Source of the DNA: Diploptera punctata
Lineage: Eukaryota > Arthropoda > Insecta > Blattodea > Blaberidae
Direction: 5' to 3'
Length of the DNA stretch: 64,000 bases
Assembly: GCA_030220185.1 (NCBI GenBank)
Contig: JASPKZ010002338.1
Coordinates: forward strand, 248,001-312,000
Under the pieces are notes generated by a model. The model saw nothing but the letters and a program-made list of their open reading frames with translations, was not told the DNA's origin and searched no databases. The stretch's first letter is position 1, and each line of letters opens with the position of its first letter. This document shows positions 21,278 to 31,397 of the stretch, one piece after another. The position numbers and the translations under genes were made by a program.

Positions 21278-21295
21278 TTTGGGCAAGTTAGTGTG

Positions 21296-22113
21296 GTCAT
21301 TATAGGAAGCCAGATATAATGAGAACAGTTAAGTCTTGTAGACTGCGATGGGCAGGACATGTGGCACGAATAATCATCATCATCATCATCCGGTATCATG
21401 GCAGCTGCCGCCGTCTTCCGGAAACCAAACGCCATTCCTCTCTATCCATCCATTGATCTTCCGCCATTCCTCTGATATTCATAGCTGCTTGTACCCCTTC
21501 TATCCAAGTTTTCTTCGGTCTTCCTCTCTTCCTCCTTTCCATTGGGATCCATTCCATAACAATTTTTGGCAATCTTTGCTCTGGCATTCTTCTCTTTTCT
21601 ATAATGTCTATGATGTCCGGCTCCTGTTGTACGCCCATAATTTCCCTTATTTCTTTATTTCGTATTCTATCCATTCTAGATTTTCCAGCTGATCTTCTTA
21701 AAACATCCATTTCTGTACTTAAAATTCTTTTCATTTCCCTGGTAGGAATTTGCCAGACTTCAGCACCATATGTTCTGAAATATGGTTTGATATATTTGTA
21801 ATTTTCTATTTTTTGTAATATTTTTGCTCCACCAAACAGAGTTTAAAGCATTCATTGCTTGTTTTGTTTGTGGCACGAATGGGGAATGAAATACTTGCAT
21901 GGAAGCTTCTTGTAGGAAAACCAGAGGGGAAACGCCCAGTTGGTAGACCAAGTTTGAGGTGGGAGAATAACATTAACTATGATTTGAGGGAAGTAGATTA
22001 TACAAGGGGATGATTGGAAAACATTAGCTCAGGATAGGGATATATGGAGAGCTTATGTCCGCGCGGCCATGAACCTACGGGTTCGATAGTGCCAGTGAGT
22101 TAGTTAAGTTGTT
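21296..22113 (+). mobile_element. LINE-A copy with 18-bp target-site duplication, interrupted by LINE-B
   Basis: 5' truncated LINE-A (about 320 bp without its insert) covering GLYRKPDI.RTVKSRRLRW to the 3' hairpin and (AGTT) tail. TTTGGGCAAGTTAGTGTG flanks it at 21278-21295 and 22114-22131. It is interrupted at 21372-21868 by a LINE-B fragment. Removing the insert and one 12-bp repeat rejoins the sequence exactly at TGTGGCACGAAT. Confidence 0.93.
21372..21868 (-). mobile_element. LINE-B fragment nested in LINE-A, with 12-bp target-site duplication
   Basis: TGTGGCACGAAT at 21360-21371 and 21869-21880 flanks a 497-bp insert. Its minus strand encodes MKRILSTEMDVLRRSAGKSR...RIRNKEIREIMGVQ, RRMPEQRLPKIVMEWIP, RRKRGRPKKTWIEGVQAAM (21734 to 21396). 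The 3' tail is (GAT)n. Upstream in another frame is QTKQAMNALNSVWWSK. It is 5' truncated. The retained frame suggests a fairly recent insertion. Confidence 0.93.
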
Positions 22114-22384
22114 TTTGGGCAAGTTAGTGTGAGGAAATAGGCGGTTTAGTTTAAGGTTAATTTGTGTTAGCGGATATTCGTGATAAATTGGCTACACTGT
22201 CTGAGTAATGACTAATATACATTTTACATTGCAAATATGCTGATTTTAGGTTACTTTGAGGTCAATTTCTCACTATTTTAAGGTATTTTTCACATTTTTT
22301 TGGAAAAAAATCAACATATATTTCTCTCATGTAATTATTCACTTACTGCAATAAATTGAGCTTTTCCCGTGTTTTGTTTGTATA
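22114..22384. other. Unassigned stretch (starts with an 18-bp target-site duplication)
   Basis: Nothing recognised after the LINE-A duplication at 22114-22131. Confidence 0.45.
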
Positions 22385-23125
22385 TACCAGACGAACAGGT
22401 ATTAATAGCGCAAGATCATGATGACATAGAATGTATGGCAAGAAAACTAAAAGAAGAATATGAAAAATGGGGGCTTTATATACGAGTAAATATAGAGAAA
22501 ACTAAATACCTGTGTATAGGAGAAGAAATGTAAAATTAAAATTTCAACAATGGAGAAGAACTAAAACCTAGTATTGAATGCACTTATTTAGGAACAAAAT
22601 TAGACCATTCAGGTGATAACACAGTGGAAATTAAAAATCGAATCGCACAAACAAAACAAGCAATAAATACTTTAAACTCTGTTTGGTGGACCAAAATATT
22701 ACAAAAAATAAAAATATATCAAACCATAGTTCAGAGCGTTTTAACATATGGTACTGAAATTTGGCAAATTTCTACCAGCGAAATGAAAATAATTTTTTAG
22801 TACAGAAATGGATGTTTTAAGATCAGCTGGGAAATCTAGAATGGATAGAATGCGAAATAAAGAAATAAGGGAAATTATTATGGGTGTACAAATTCAACAC
22901 ATAACCAAATTTATTGTAGATAGGTGAATGTATTGAGAAGATCATGTAGAAAAAATGGAAGACAACCGACTTGCAAAAAGAACTAAAGAAGATAGACCAA
23001 TGGACGGGAGACGAACGAGAGGATGACCAGCCAAGAGACGGATGACAATGAATGCCCATCCAATATGTCTTCCTCCGAGGAATGGTTTAGGAAATAAACA
23101 GGAAGAAAATCCTACAAATGATGAG
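22385..23125 (+). mobile_element. LINE-B-like fragment, pseudogenised
   Basis: Reads through stops as YEKWGLYIRVNIEKTKYLCI, CTYLGTKLDHSGDNTVEIKN, AQTKQAINTLNSVWWTKI, SVLTYGTEIWQISTSEM. It then decays, with remnants of a DRPMDGRRTRG-type C-terminus, and ends in AATGATGAG. The homology to the 21.4 kb copy is clear in the SVWW region, and the C-terminal part is a different subfamily. Confidence 0.8.
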
Positions 23126-23137
23126 TAAGAAATAGAA

Positions 23138-23800
23138 GGATATGGGTGTACAAGAGGACCCGGACATCATAGACATTATAGAAAAGAAAAGATTACAGTG
23201 GTATGGCCATGTCAGAAAAATGCCAGAGCAAAGATTGCCTAAAATGTCCACGCTGTAGTCTCGAGGTAGCGTGCTGTCTTGTCACGCAGCGGGCCCGGGT
23301 TCGATCCCCTTTTGAGACAGTTTCCTGGGTGAGGTTTTTATCGGGGTTTTTCCTCACCTGTAAGACAAATGTCAGTAAAGTGTAATGCCCAAACGGTCCC
23401 CGAACATCATATGGCCATCGCAATCATCATCATTCATATTCATCTTAGATTCATCTTAGGATTAGGGACTCTCCTGGCGCACCATTATCACATCATCACC
23501 CATCATATCATCGGGGCAACGTAACCCCGCGTTACAATTACGCCAATGGCGGGAGAGAACACCAGGAATGTGCAAAAGGGCAAACTGGGGCATTATAAAA
23601 AATATATTGCCTAAAATTATTATGGAATGGATCGCAATGGAAAGGAGGAAGAAAGGAAGATCAAAGAAAACCTAGGTAGAAGGTGTGCAAGCGGCTATGG
23701 TTATCATAGGATTGGAGGAAGATGAATGGATGGACAGAGAGGAATGACGTTTGGTTTCTGGAAGATGGCGGCAGCTGTCATGATACCGGATGATGATAAT
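23138..23800 (+). mobile_element. LINE-B 3' fragment split by SINE-H
   Basis: Encodes MGVQEDPDIIDIIEKKRLQW then, after the SINE at 23246-23605, PKIIMEWIAMERRKKGRSK, and a W.DREE..LVSGRWRQL-type end with a (GAT)n tail. It has stops in the last part. Confidence 0.85.
23246..23605 (+). mobile_element. SINE-H copy, tail type 2, nested in LINE-B with 12-bp target-site duplication
   Basis: ATTGCCTAAAAT flanks it at 23234-23245 and 23606-23617. The head is GTCCACGCTGTAGTCTCGAGG with B box GTTCGATCCCC. The tail type 2 has lost the CCTTCCAGGCG hairpin region, with a deletion of about 25 bp after AACCCCGC, and ends in GGGGCATTATAAAAAA. Confidence 0.93.
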
Positions 23801-24337
23801 GTTTGTATTTATTGTTGGTGGCATAGAATCCCCGAATAGTTAATGATCTTCTAGTTTCCAATATACATTAAGTAGTTCTGTAACTGAAGTTCTGGATGTT
23901 TCGTGTTACTGCAGTCTGGTGGAATGTGCTATTTTTCCTGTTATGTAATTTTCATAAGTCACGCACGGACAGCGCCTGAAGATGCAGTCCATGTGAGTGA
24001 CTCGCACGGCCTGCTTGATAAGTGTATCAGGCAGGGCCCGCTTTAATGCTTCCGGACATAACGCTGCGAAGTTCGCTATATAACATTCCAGATCCAAACA
24101 TGGTGAATATTCAAGAAATTGTAGAGTCAACCATTTTATTTCCTACTTGTGCCATTTGATAAAAATCGTAGGTCCTTATGTCCACAGTCCCATGGGCCTT
24201 TATAATTCGTTAATGACAACTTTTAAATATAAACTTTCCTTGTTTCTTTTTATGATAGTCTTTATGTTATTTTCTTTGCATGGCCTAGATACTAAAGAGG
24301 AATAAATAATATCAAAGAATATTTTAAGATAAAAAAT
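23801..24337 (-). other. Unassigned; contains a 74-residue unrecognised frame
   Basis: A GC-richer patch holds a minus-strand frame (24130-23906) beginning MTLQFLEYSPCLDLECYIAN and containing a CPEALKRALPDTLIKQ helix-like stretch and several Cys. I do not recognise the family. It may be a fragment of a transposon protein or chance. The rest is AT-rich without features. Confidence 0.25.
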
Positions 24338-24390
24338 TATAAGCTCAGATTGGGGTTTGAACCCAGGACCTACTGTCGAGTTTAAATTCA
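24338..24390 (-). other. Half tRNA-like cassette (3' half), inverted relative to TLC-2
   Basis: The minus strand reads GGTCCTGGGTTCAAACCCCA, then ATCTGAGCTTATAATTTTTT, matching the T arm, acceptor strand and T-rich end of the cassette at 24508-24578 in opposite orientation. The 5' half is missing. Confidence 0.5.
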
Positions 24391-24507
24391 CAATAAATGT
24401 CTTCTTAAACAAGAAGCCGCCATTTGCATGATCGAACATATGCTCATAGCATTCGGCGATCGGAATTCACAGTGTGTAAGAGAAAAAATTGCGTTTAGTT
24501 TGGAGTT

Positions 24508-24578
24508 TCTCAGGTAGCTTAGTGGTAGAGCATTGGCCTAGAAAGCTAAAAGTCCTGGGTTCAAACCGCAGTCTGAGC
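24508..24578 (+). tRNA. tRNA-like cassette TLC-2
   Basis: 71 nt. Acceptor TCTCAGG pairs 6/7 with TCTGAGC. The D arm is GCTTAGTGGTAGAGC. The anticodon stem TTGGC/GCTAA has loop CTAGAAA, and the T arm is CTGGG-TTCAAAC-CGCAG. The leader TTTAGTTTGGAGTT is 14 nt. The flank AAAAAATTGCG on the left pairs with CGTATAATTTTTT on the right. The body sequence differs from TLC-1 while the layout is the same. Confidence 0.5.
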
Positions 24579-24641
24579 GTATAATTTTTTTTCGAATATA
24601 ATTTATCCTTCAGTGCGAAGTGTTGAATTAATAATAAAACA

Positions 24642-25330
24642 CCTACTTACTTACTTACTTACTCACTGGCACTATCGAACCCGTAGGTTCATGGCCGCGC
24701 GGACATAAGCTCTCCATATATCCCTATCCTGAGCCAATGTTTTCCAATCATTCCCTGTATCATCTACTTCCCTCAAATCATAGTTAATGTTATTCTCCCA
24801 CCTCATTCTTGGTCTACCAACTGGGCGTTTTCCCTCTGGCTTTCCTACAAGAAGTTTCCATGCACGTCTTTCATTCCCCATACGTGCAACATGTCCTGCC
24901 CATCGCAGTCTACGAGACTTAACTGTTCTTATTATATCTGGCTTCCTATAAAGACCATGTAGTTCATTGTTATGTAGTCTTCTCCATTCACCTGTCTGTT
25001 CATCTCTCTTTGGTCCAAAAATTTTCCTAAGAACTTTATTCTCAAATACTTGTAATCTCCTTTCCTCCCTTAAAGTAAGAGTCCATGTTTCGCACCCATA
25101 TAATATAACTGGTAGAATAATAGTTTTATATATTTTCAGTTTAACGTTTTTTGAATGGAGTTGGGACATCAAGAGTCTCTGTAATGCATAATAGCACGCA
25201 TTTCCAGAATTTAGCCTATGTTTAATTTATTTGTGCATCTCATTCCTATTTGTGATTATTGTTCCTAGGTACTTGAATTCAGCCACTTCCTCAAAATTTC
25301 CCTCATTTGTCGTTAGCTGTCCATTTCACT
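24642..25330 (-). mobile_element. LINE-A copy, 5' truncated
   Basis: A (ACTT)n tail complement and the 3' hairpin begin the plus strand. The minus frame 25172-24672 (166 residues) is open from MMSQLHSKNVKLKIYKTII to RAAMNLRVR. Further upstream, FEEVAEFKYLGT-equivalent sequence continues out of frame to about 25330. A clean C-terminal frame suggests a recent copy. Confidence 0.93.
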
Positions 25331-25345
25331 AAAGAATATATTTAT

Positions 25346-25426
25346 TTTTTTACGAAATTCTTCAGACTCGGAATCTAAGGCTTATCCCTTGCGGAGGACT
25401 TGACTTAGAATTTTTCTAATAAACCT
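25346..25426 (-). mobile_element. SINE-P fragment
   Basis: Contains TCTTCAGACTCGG, AAGGCTTATCCCTTGCGGAG and GACTTG, matching part of the SINE-P copies at 36285-36688 and 61905-62234. Both ends are missing. Confidence 0.6.
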
Positions 25427-26244
25427 AACATACGCTAATATAATCTTTGATTGACGTCATTTTTGATGTAACAATGTACCATTTTCTAAATCACGCTAAT
25501 ACGTATTTAAGAAATCTAAATTAGAAGTGTAAATATTATTTAGAAATGAGAGGGAAATATGAGACATTCTAAAAAAAAAAAAATAGACATTTTGGTCCAT
25601 AAACGCGCCTATTAAGAACTAGAATGCATGAAAGAGGATAATTCAAAATGTACACTCAGTTGTAATTATTTTTGCGGACAAATTGTTTATTTCAGTTTTG
25701 TTTACGATTGAATTATTAATTACCTTAAACAAATATGAATGAACTGTTCTGAAACTAACAACTGTGTCAACGAACCGGTAATTACTGTGACTATTGCCAA
25801 CATTATATAACCGGAAGTTTGCCATTCAAGGTCATCTGTATGACATCTATTTGTGAAAATGTTTTCATGTACCGTCAGTACACACTCAACTGTTATTTCG
25901 TCACCTAGCAACCTTTCAAAACACTTGCTATTGTTTCCCTTTCTTTACTTGTTTTGCATATGCACTTAGATAAATACTTATCTATTTACATCCTGGCTTC
26001 TTATAGAGCGGAAGTGTTTTATCACGTACTGATATTACAAGTCTAGCAACTACGACTTTACTCTCGTCAATGAACTTAAAAGGTCATTGCTTCAAACACA
26101 ACCTGCATTGGAACGACACAAACACAGGCCATGTTTGTATAGTTGTTTAATAGTTATTTAGATGATTAGTTACAAAAACAGAGGTTTAGAAACCAACTTA
26201 GAACTAGACCGAAGGGAGCGCAGCAAGTAAAATAAAACCTAATT
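25427..26244. other. Unassigned AT-rich stretch
   Basis: No repeat family or protein recognised. Confidence 0.45.
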
Positions 26245-27114
26245 TTGTTATGTGTTGTAGAGAATGAGGAAGGCTTACAACTGAATGGTATTAATAAGCT
26301 GTTAGTTTATGCTGATGATGTAGTATTGTTGGCCGATAGTGAGGAGATACTAAAGGACAATACGCACACACTATTGAGTAACACTAAGAAATTAGGACTG
26401 GAAGTAAATATCAATAAAACTAAATATATGGTCACACGTAGAAATACATTGTATAATGGAAATGGACAGCTAATGACAAATGAGGGAAATTTTGAGGAAG
26501 TGGCTGAATTCAAATACCTAGGAACAATAATCACAAATAGGAATGAGATGCACAAAGAAATTAAACATAGGCTCAATTCTGGAAATGCGTGCTATTATGC
26601 ATTGCAGAGACTATTGATGTCCCAACTCCTTTCAAAAAACGTTAAACTGAAAATATATAAAACTATTATTCTACCAGTTATACTATATGGGGGCGAAACA
26701 TGGACTCTTACTTTAAGGGAGGAAAGGAGATTACAAGTATTTGAGAATAAAGTACTTAGGACAATTTTTGGACCAAAGAGAGATGAACAGACAGGTGAAT
26801 GGAGAAGACTACATAACAATGAACTACATGGTCTTTATAGGAAGCCAGATATAATAAGAACAGTTAAGTCTCGGAGACTGCGAAGGGCAGGACATGTTGC
26901 ACGTATGGGGAATGAAAGACGTGCATGGAAGCTTCTTGTAGGAAAGCCAGAGGGAAAACGTCCAGTAGGTAGACCAAGAATGAGGTGGGAGAATAACACT
27001 AACTATGATTTGAGGGAATTAGATTATACAGGGAATGATTGGAAAACATTAGCTCAGGGTAGGGATGTATGGAGATCTTATTTCTGCGCGGCCATGAACC
27101 TACGGGTTCGATAG
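26245..27114 (+). pseudogene. LINE-A reverse transcriptase, C-terminal 289 residues, open frame
   Basis: The best preserved coding stretch in the window. LINE-A sequence begins at about 26259 (ENEEGLQLNGINKL). The RT palm motif LLVYADDVVLLADSEE lies near residue 20, GLEVNINKTKYMVTRR near 50, and FEEVAEFKYLGTIIT near 78. IYKTIILPVILYGGETWTL is followed by the C-terminal LRRAGHVARMGNERRAWKLL, GRPRMRWENNTNYDLREL and AAMNLRVR, then stop. No frameshift is present. It lacks the endonuclease and the first half of the RT, so it cannot be active by itself. The first 5 or so codons come from flanking DNA. Confidence 0.9.
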
Positions 27115-27135
27115 TGCCAGTGAGTAAGTAAGTAA
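26259..27135 (+). mobile_element. LINE-A copy, 5' truncated, open C-terminal frame
   Basis: Contains the frame described at 26245-27114, followed by the 3' hairpin GAACC-TACG-GGTTC, GATAGTGCCAGTGAG and AGTAAGTAAGTA. It is very close to the 24.6, 29.1 and 54.6 kb copies, consistent with one recently active source. Confidence 0.95.
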
Positions 27136-27369
27136 ACACTTAAGCCTATATAAGAGGAAGTAATAAATTGCATCATGGATCATTTTAATAATCGTAGCGA
27201 AATTAAAATGTTGTTGGTAAATAGATAGAGGTAGGCCTTGGCTCGTTGTCCTACCGTAGGTCAAGCAAGAGATTTGATTCGAACCTGTGATAATTTTAGC
27301 AATAAAACGGTTCGTTTCTTTAAAAAAGTCCCTCATCAAAATCTTACCTCGGTTCGCTTATTTTTTTGC
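27136..27369. other. Unassigned spacer between two LINE-A pieces
   Basis: A weak GATTTGATTCGAACCTG (B-box-like) motif is at about 27271. Nothing else recognised. Confidence 0.4.
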
Positions 27370-27705
27370 TTTGTGCCATTTAGACACATTCGTATAAGTC
27401 TAACTAACTTTTTAGGAATTCCGAACTCCAGCAGGATACTATATAACTTCTCCCTCTTAATTGAATCATATGCTTTTTTGAAGTCTACATACAGTTGATG
27501 TACAGTACCATTATATTCCCATTTCTTTTCTAAAATCTGTCTTATACTAAAAATCTGATCTGTTGTAGACCTGTTTCTTCTAAATGCACATTGATGATCT
27601 CCTAGAATGTCATCAATATAGGGAGTAAGTCTGCTGACTAATATATTTGTTAGAATTTTGTACGAAGTTGAATGTAATGAGATGCCCCTGTAGTTGTTAA
27701 GTGTT
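27370..27705 (-). mobile_element. LINE-A middle fragment (RT fingers/palm only)
   Basis: Matches 55573-55908 of the longest LINE-A copy. The minus strand codes for the segment from NNYRGISLLS through FRRNRSTTDQIFSIRQILEK and LYVDFKKAYDSIKREKLYSI to the KLVRLIR region, in the same orientation as that copy. It lacks both LINE-A ends, which is unusual for target-primed insertion and suggests a deletion or rearrangement. Confidence 0.88.
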
Positions 27706-28005
27706 TACGAATGGAAATTTCAGTAAATGTTGCGTTATGTTTTTCGATCCGTTTATTTATTTCTTTTTACTTTCTTGTTAACATTAGACTATTTTTTTTT
27801 ACTTTCTTTCAGATGAGGATGGCGATTTTATGACACTGGTTCTCTTGTTAGTGTATAAATGAGGTCATGGTCACGCATGCGCAGTTCACTTTCGCTTTCT
27901 TCCCGACCGGTCCATCTCTATATTAATCAATTTGTTAAAATCTAGAGTCTCCGGTTCTTCAAACTTGCATTTTCAACTGTTTAATATGCCCGTACATAAT
28001 GCAAT
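27706..28005. other. Unassigned stretch
   Basis: Nothing recognised. The last part (28006-28018) is the target-site duplication of SINE-K. Confidence 0.4.
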
Positions 28006-28018
28006 GAAGAAAAATATA

Positions 28019-28320
28019 AAAGTAAAGTGATCCCACAACAGGCCCGGAGGCCCTTGGGGTAGTAGGAAGTTAACGCGCCCACTTTTTCTAGACAATCGGC
28101 ACTTTACGTCAGCCGGGTTGTCAGCCCTGCGTGACGGCCGCCTTTACCCCCAGAACAAGCGTCTGGTACTCATTTCCATTAGAGGCTGAGTCGACCCCAG
28201 GGCCATAGTGCCGCCAGAGGGTTTGGGTCAGTTTAAAAATCCTGACCCCAACGAGACTTGAACCCTCGACCCTCCGGCTTGTAGCTCAGTGCCTTAACCA
28301 CTACGCTACGGCGTGCCCCC
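28019..28320 (-). mobile_element. SINE-K copy with 13-bp target-site duplication
   Basis: Full-length reverse copy, 302 bp, flanked by GAAGAAAAATATA at 28006-28018 and 28321-28333. The head (B box GGGTTCAAGTC on the minus strand) lies at the right. It is nearly identical to 19164-19466. Confidence 0.95.
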
Positions 28321-28436
28321 GAAGAAAAATATACGAAGTTTAAAATGGAAATTCATCAGTCAATATGTAAATAAAAAGTACGTGTTCAATCCCATCCATT
28401 GTACTTCTTTCTGAATTCACCCATTTTCTGATTTTC

Positions 28437-29010
28437 TTCTTCTTCTTCTACTACAAGGTTTAGGCTATGCAGCCTGTTCCGGCGAAGTTAAAAGTGGAGT
28501 CCATCTTCTACGTGGTCGGCCAACATCTCTTGTTCCTCTGGGATTATACAGGAAGGTTCTTTTTGGTATTCTTTCGTTGTTCATTCTCATTAAGTGTTCT
28601 GTCTATTTCTTATTATTTTCGCTGATTTTATCTTCAATTTTATATATATTTAATTCTTCTCGTATAGTTTCATTCCTTATTCTGTCCGCTCTTGTGCATC
28701 CTTTCACATTACGTAAAAACAGCATTTCCGCAGTCTGTATCCTGCTTTTATCCCTTGATTTCATTATCCAATTTTCACTTCCATACAACAACAAAGGAAC
28801 AGCCATTGTTTTATATAATTTAAGTTTCGTATCTTTCCTTGTTTTCCGACCTAAGGTTCTTTTTATGGTTCCACAAATATCCTGAAATTTTGTGATTTTT
28901 CTATTTATAATTTTTTGCAGTCGATATTTTCTGGCAGCTCTTTTCCAAAAATCCATTTCAACTGCAGTTATTCTGTTGACGTATCATTGTCCAAACTTCC
29001 GATCCATACA
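28437..29010 (-). mobile_element. LINE-C group fragment
   Basis: The minus frame 28956-28603 (117 residues) includes KFQDICGTIKRTLGRKTRKD, KLYKTMAVPLLLYGSENW, IQTAEMLFLRNVKGCTRADR and IREELNI. The end is degraded but keeps hairpin AGGCT-ATGC-AGCCT (28462-28475) and (GAA)n. It is 5' truncated. LINE-A has inserted just downstream on the plus strand. Confidence 0.85.
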
Positions 29011-29073
29011 ACATTATGCTTTCTAACAATTGATTTTATTGTCCTCAGCTATAATAAGGAACTTTAATATGTA

Positions 29074-29850
29074 AAGGCCAACACGCACACACTATTGAGT
29101 AACACTAAGAAATTAGGACTGGAAGTAAATATCAGTAAAACTAAATATATGGTCACACGTAGAAATTCAGTATATAATGGAAATGGACAGCTAATGACAA
29201 ATGAGGGAAATTTTGAGGAAGTGGCTGAATTCAAATACCTAGGAACAATAATCACAAATAGGAATGAGACGCACAAAGAAATTAAACATAGGCTCAATTC
29301 TGGAAATGCGTGCTATTATGCATTGCAGAGACTCTTGATGTCCCAACTCCTTTAAAAAAACGTTAAACTGAAAATATATAAAACTGTTATTCTACCAGTT
29401 ATATTATATGGGTGTGAAACATGGACTCTTACTTTAAGAGAGGAAAGGAGATTACGAGTATTTGAGAATAAAGTACTTAGGAAAATTTTTGGACCAAAGA
29501 GAGATGAACAGACAGGTGAATGGAGAAGACTACATAACAATGAACTACATGGTCTGTATGGGAAGCCAGATATAATAAGAACAGTTAAGTCTCGAAGACT
29601 GCGATGGGCAGGTCATGTTGCGCGTATGGGGAATGAAAGACGTGCATGGAAGCTTCTTGTAGGAGAGCCAGAGGGAAAACGTCCAGTTGGTAGACCAAGA
29701 ATGAGATGGGAGAACAACATTAACTATGATTTGAGGGAAGTAGATTATACAGGGAATGATTGGAAAGCATTAGCTCAGAATAGGGATTTATGAAGAGCTT
29801 ATGTCCGCGCGGCCATGAACCTACGGGTTCGGTAGTGCCAGTGAGTAAGT
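29074..29850 (+). mobile_element. LINE-A copy, 5' truncated, with 9-bp target-site duplication
   Basis: Starts at AAGGCCAACACGCACACAC and ends with the 3' hairpin (GAACCTACGGGTTC) and AGTAAG. TAATATGTA flanks it at 29065-29073 and 29850-29858 (one base shared with the tail). The frame 29095-29355 (KLGLEVNISKTKYMVTRR) is broken by an extra or missing base in the poly-A run at 29354, and a stop (TGA) near 29792 truncates the C-terminus. Confidence 0.92.
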
Positions 29851-29858
29851 AATATGTA

Positions 29859-30342
29859 TCCTATGGTTAAATTTTACTCTAAGAAGATGAAATAAATATT
29901 TCTCTTTTATGTATTTTGTTGTTGTGAGTGACGTAAAAGAACGGGAAGCGCATTTGAAAGTTGGCAACATAAAGTTAACATGGTTACACCTCGATATATC
30001 TTGCAACTATCGATATGAGCTGGTCTCTAGGGACATTGAGAGCATTAAGGGCTCAAACATGTCTCTACATCTGCAGGGACTAAACAAATCCGGGAATTAC
30101 CTATCTGTGTGTTGTCTTACAACATCTCTCTCCTCTTTTGTTTCGACCTCAATTTTACGATTTATTCATATTATTCATTTGTCTTGTGTTTTTGTTGTGT
30201 ATTTAAAGTTCAGTCTATTATCTGAAACTCATTTATTTTATCACGCCATCACCTGAACTCTATCCTTCGCCACTAGCAGTACTCGTAACGAACTAGCAGT
30301 AGGAGTAGTAGTAGTAGTAGTAGTAATTACACTGAGCAACGA
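29859..30342. other. Unassigned, with (AGT)n at 30298-30326
   Basis: A 115-codon plus-strand frame from 29909 shows no recognisable domain and is probably chance. A trinucleotide AGT run precedes repeat T. Confidence 0.4.
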
Positions 30343-30660
30343 AAAATATTTGTTTTGTCTCAGAAAGAAAAATTTGTGATTCTGATCGTATTTTTTCTCC
30401 TGAATTCAAATATGATATCGGTTTTCTCCATCACGCAGGCATTTATAATTTCAAACACTTTAATATTTTCTACATTCGTAACTATACAATATTTGAACAT
30501 TTGGACTCACCTAGAAACTAAGAAATGAAGATTTTCTGCTATATTTCGCCTGTGGAGCATCCCTCTTGATGGTCCAACAATAATCGGTCAGCATATTAGG
30601 ATTCCATTTGCCTTGATATCTCTTTTCCATAGCTGAAATCTCCTGAGTTAGCTCATTTAG
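30343..30660 (-). repeat. Repeat T, copy 1, with an exon-like C-terminal coding end
   Basis: A 318-bp duplicate of 46113-46410. On the minus strand it encodes ELTQEISAMEKRYQGKWNPN, MLTDYCWTIKRDAPQAKYSR, KSSFLSF, stop, which is also readable in the other copy. The motif of a hydrophobic start, YCWTIKRD and a basic tail resembles C-terminal exons of insect transposon-related proteins, but I cannot name the family. A tRNA-like cassette abuts the right end. Confidence 0.6.
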
Positions 30661-30663
30661 GAT

Positions 30664-30734
30664 GCCTGGATAGCAGAGCGGATAACGCACTAACATATAG
30701 AGTTAGAGGTCCCGGGTTTAAATCTCATTCAGGA
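30664..30734 (+). tRNA. tRNA-like cassette TLC-3
   Basis: 71 nt. Acceptor GCCTGGA pairs 6/7 with TTCAGGA (one G.U). The anticodon stem CTAAC/GTTAG has loop ATATAGA, and the B-box region is GGGTTTAAATC. The T stem is poorly paired. The last 8 leader bases are TTTAGGAT. It is followed by ATATACTTTTTTTCTTTT. Confidence 0.45.
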
Positions 30735-30754
30735 ATATACTTTTTTTCTTTTCA

Positions 30755-31397
30755 TGACTATTTAACTCATGCCTCAAATGGGAGTCAATGGTCAATCAAT
30801 TTCAATGAATTTTGTTTTACAACCAATGACAGTTGTGTTTCACCTCGATATTTATCGAATTACGATTACCAAAATAAAGAAAGCTCCTCCTTTTCAATAT
30901 TCTGAACAGGTCAGAGTATTATTTTGCAGTGACTGATTCTCCAACAAATACATTGAATATAGCAAATAATGAACGAATTCCTTCAAACTATACATTTGAT
31001 AATTGTGTGTTCAATAGTTGTGTTTTAAATAATGATTTTATTGAGTTGTTTCCTAAAAAAAATAAATTAATAACCTATAAAGTTGGTTATAATATACAGT
31101 TTGACGTGTTCCTTCATTTCTCCAGTAGGGTACATTCTTACAATATTGCGATACTATTTGTCAATAAATAATATGAAGTTGCAGTGGATGAACAAATTAA
31201 ACATAACCAAACATGTCTCATTAGTTTTCAAACATCGGCGTTTACATTAAATATATAAATATTTTAAAATAACTGTATTTAAATAATGCCTTTTGAGTAA
31301 ACGGCTTAATTTTATTCGATAAATAGTCCTAACAAATGCCACCCATAATTTCCAAATCCTCTAGACAAATTGGAAATCACTTGTGGCATTACTTATG
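30755..31397 (+). repeat. Repeat G unit, shortened
   Basis: Begins TGACTATTTAACTCATGCC and ends GTGGCATTACTTATGA. The terminal hairpin region is shortened (CCTCTAGACAAATTGGAAATC). The next unit begins with no spacer. Confidence 0.88.

Noticed and set aside
24967..25191. Recurring frame starting MLCSLLHSPVCSSLFGPK
   Set aside because: Another antisense shadow of LINE-A.
29909..30256. 115-codon open frame on the plus strand
   Set aside because: No recognisable domain. The second half is low-complexity hydrophobic sequence from T-rich DNA.
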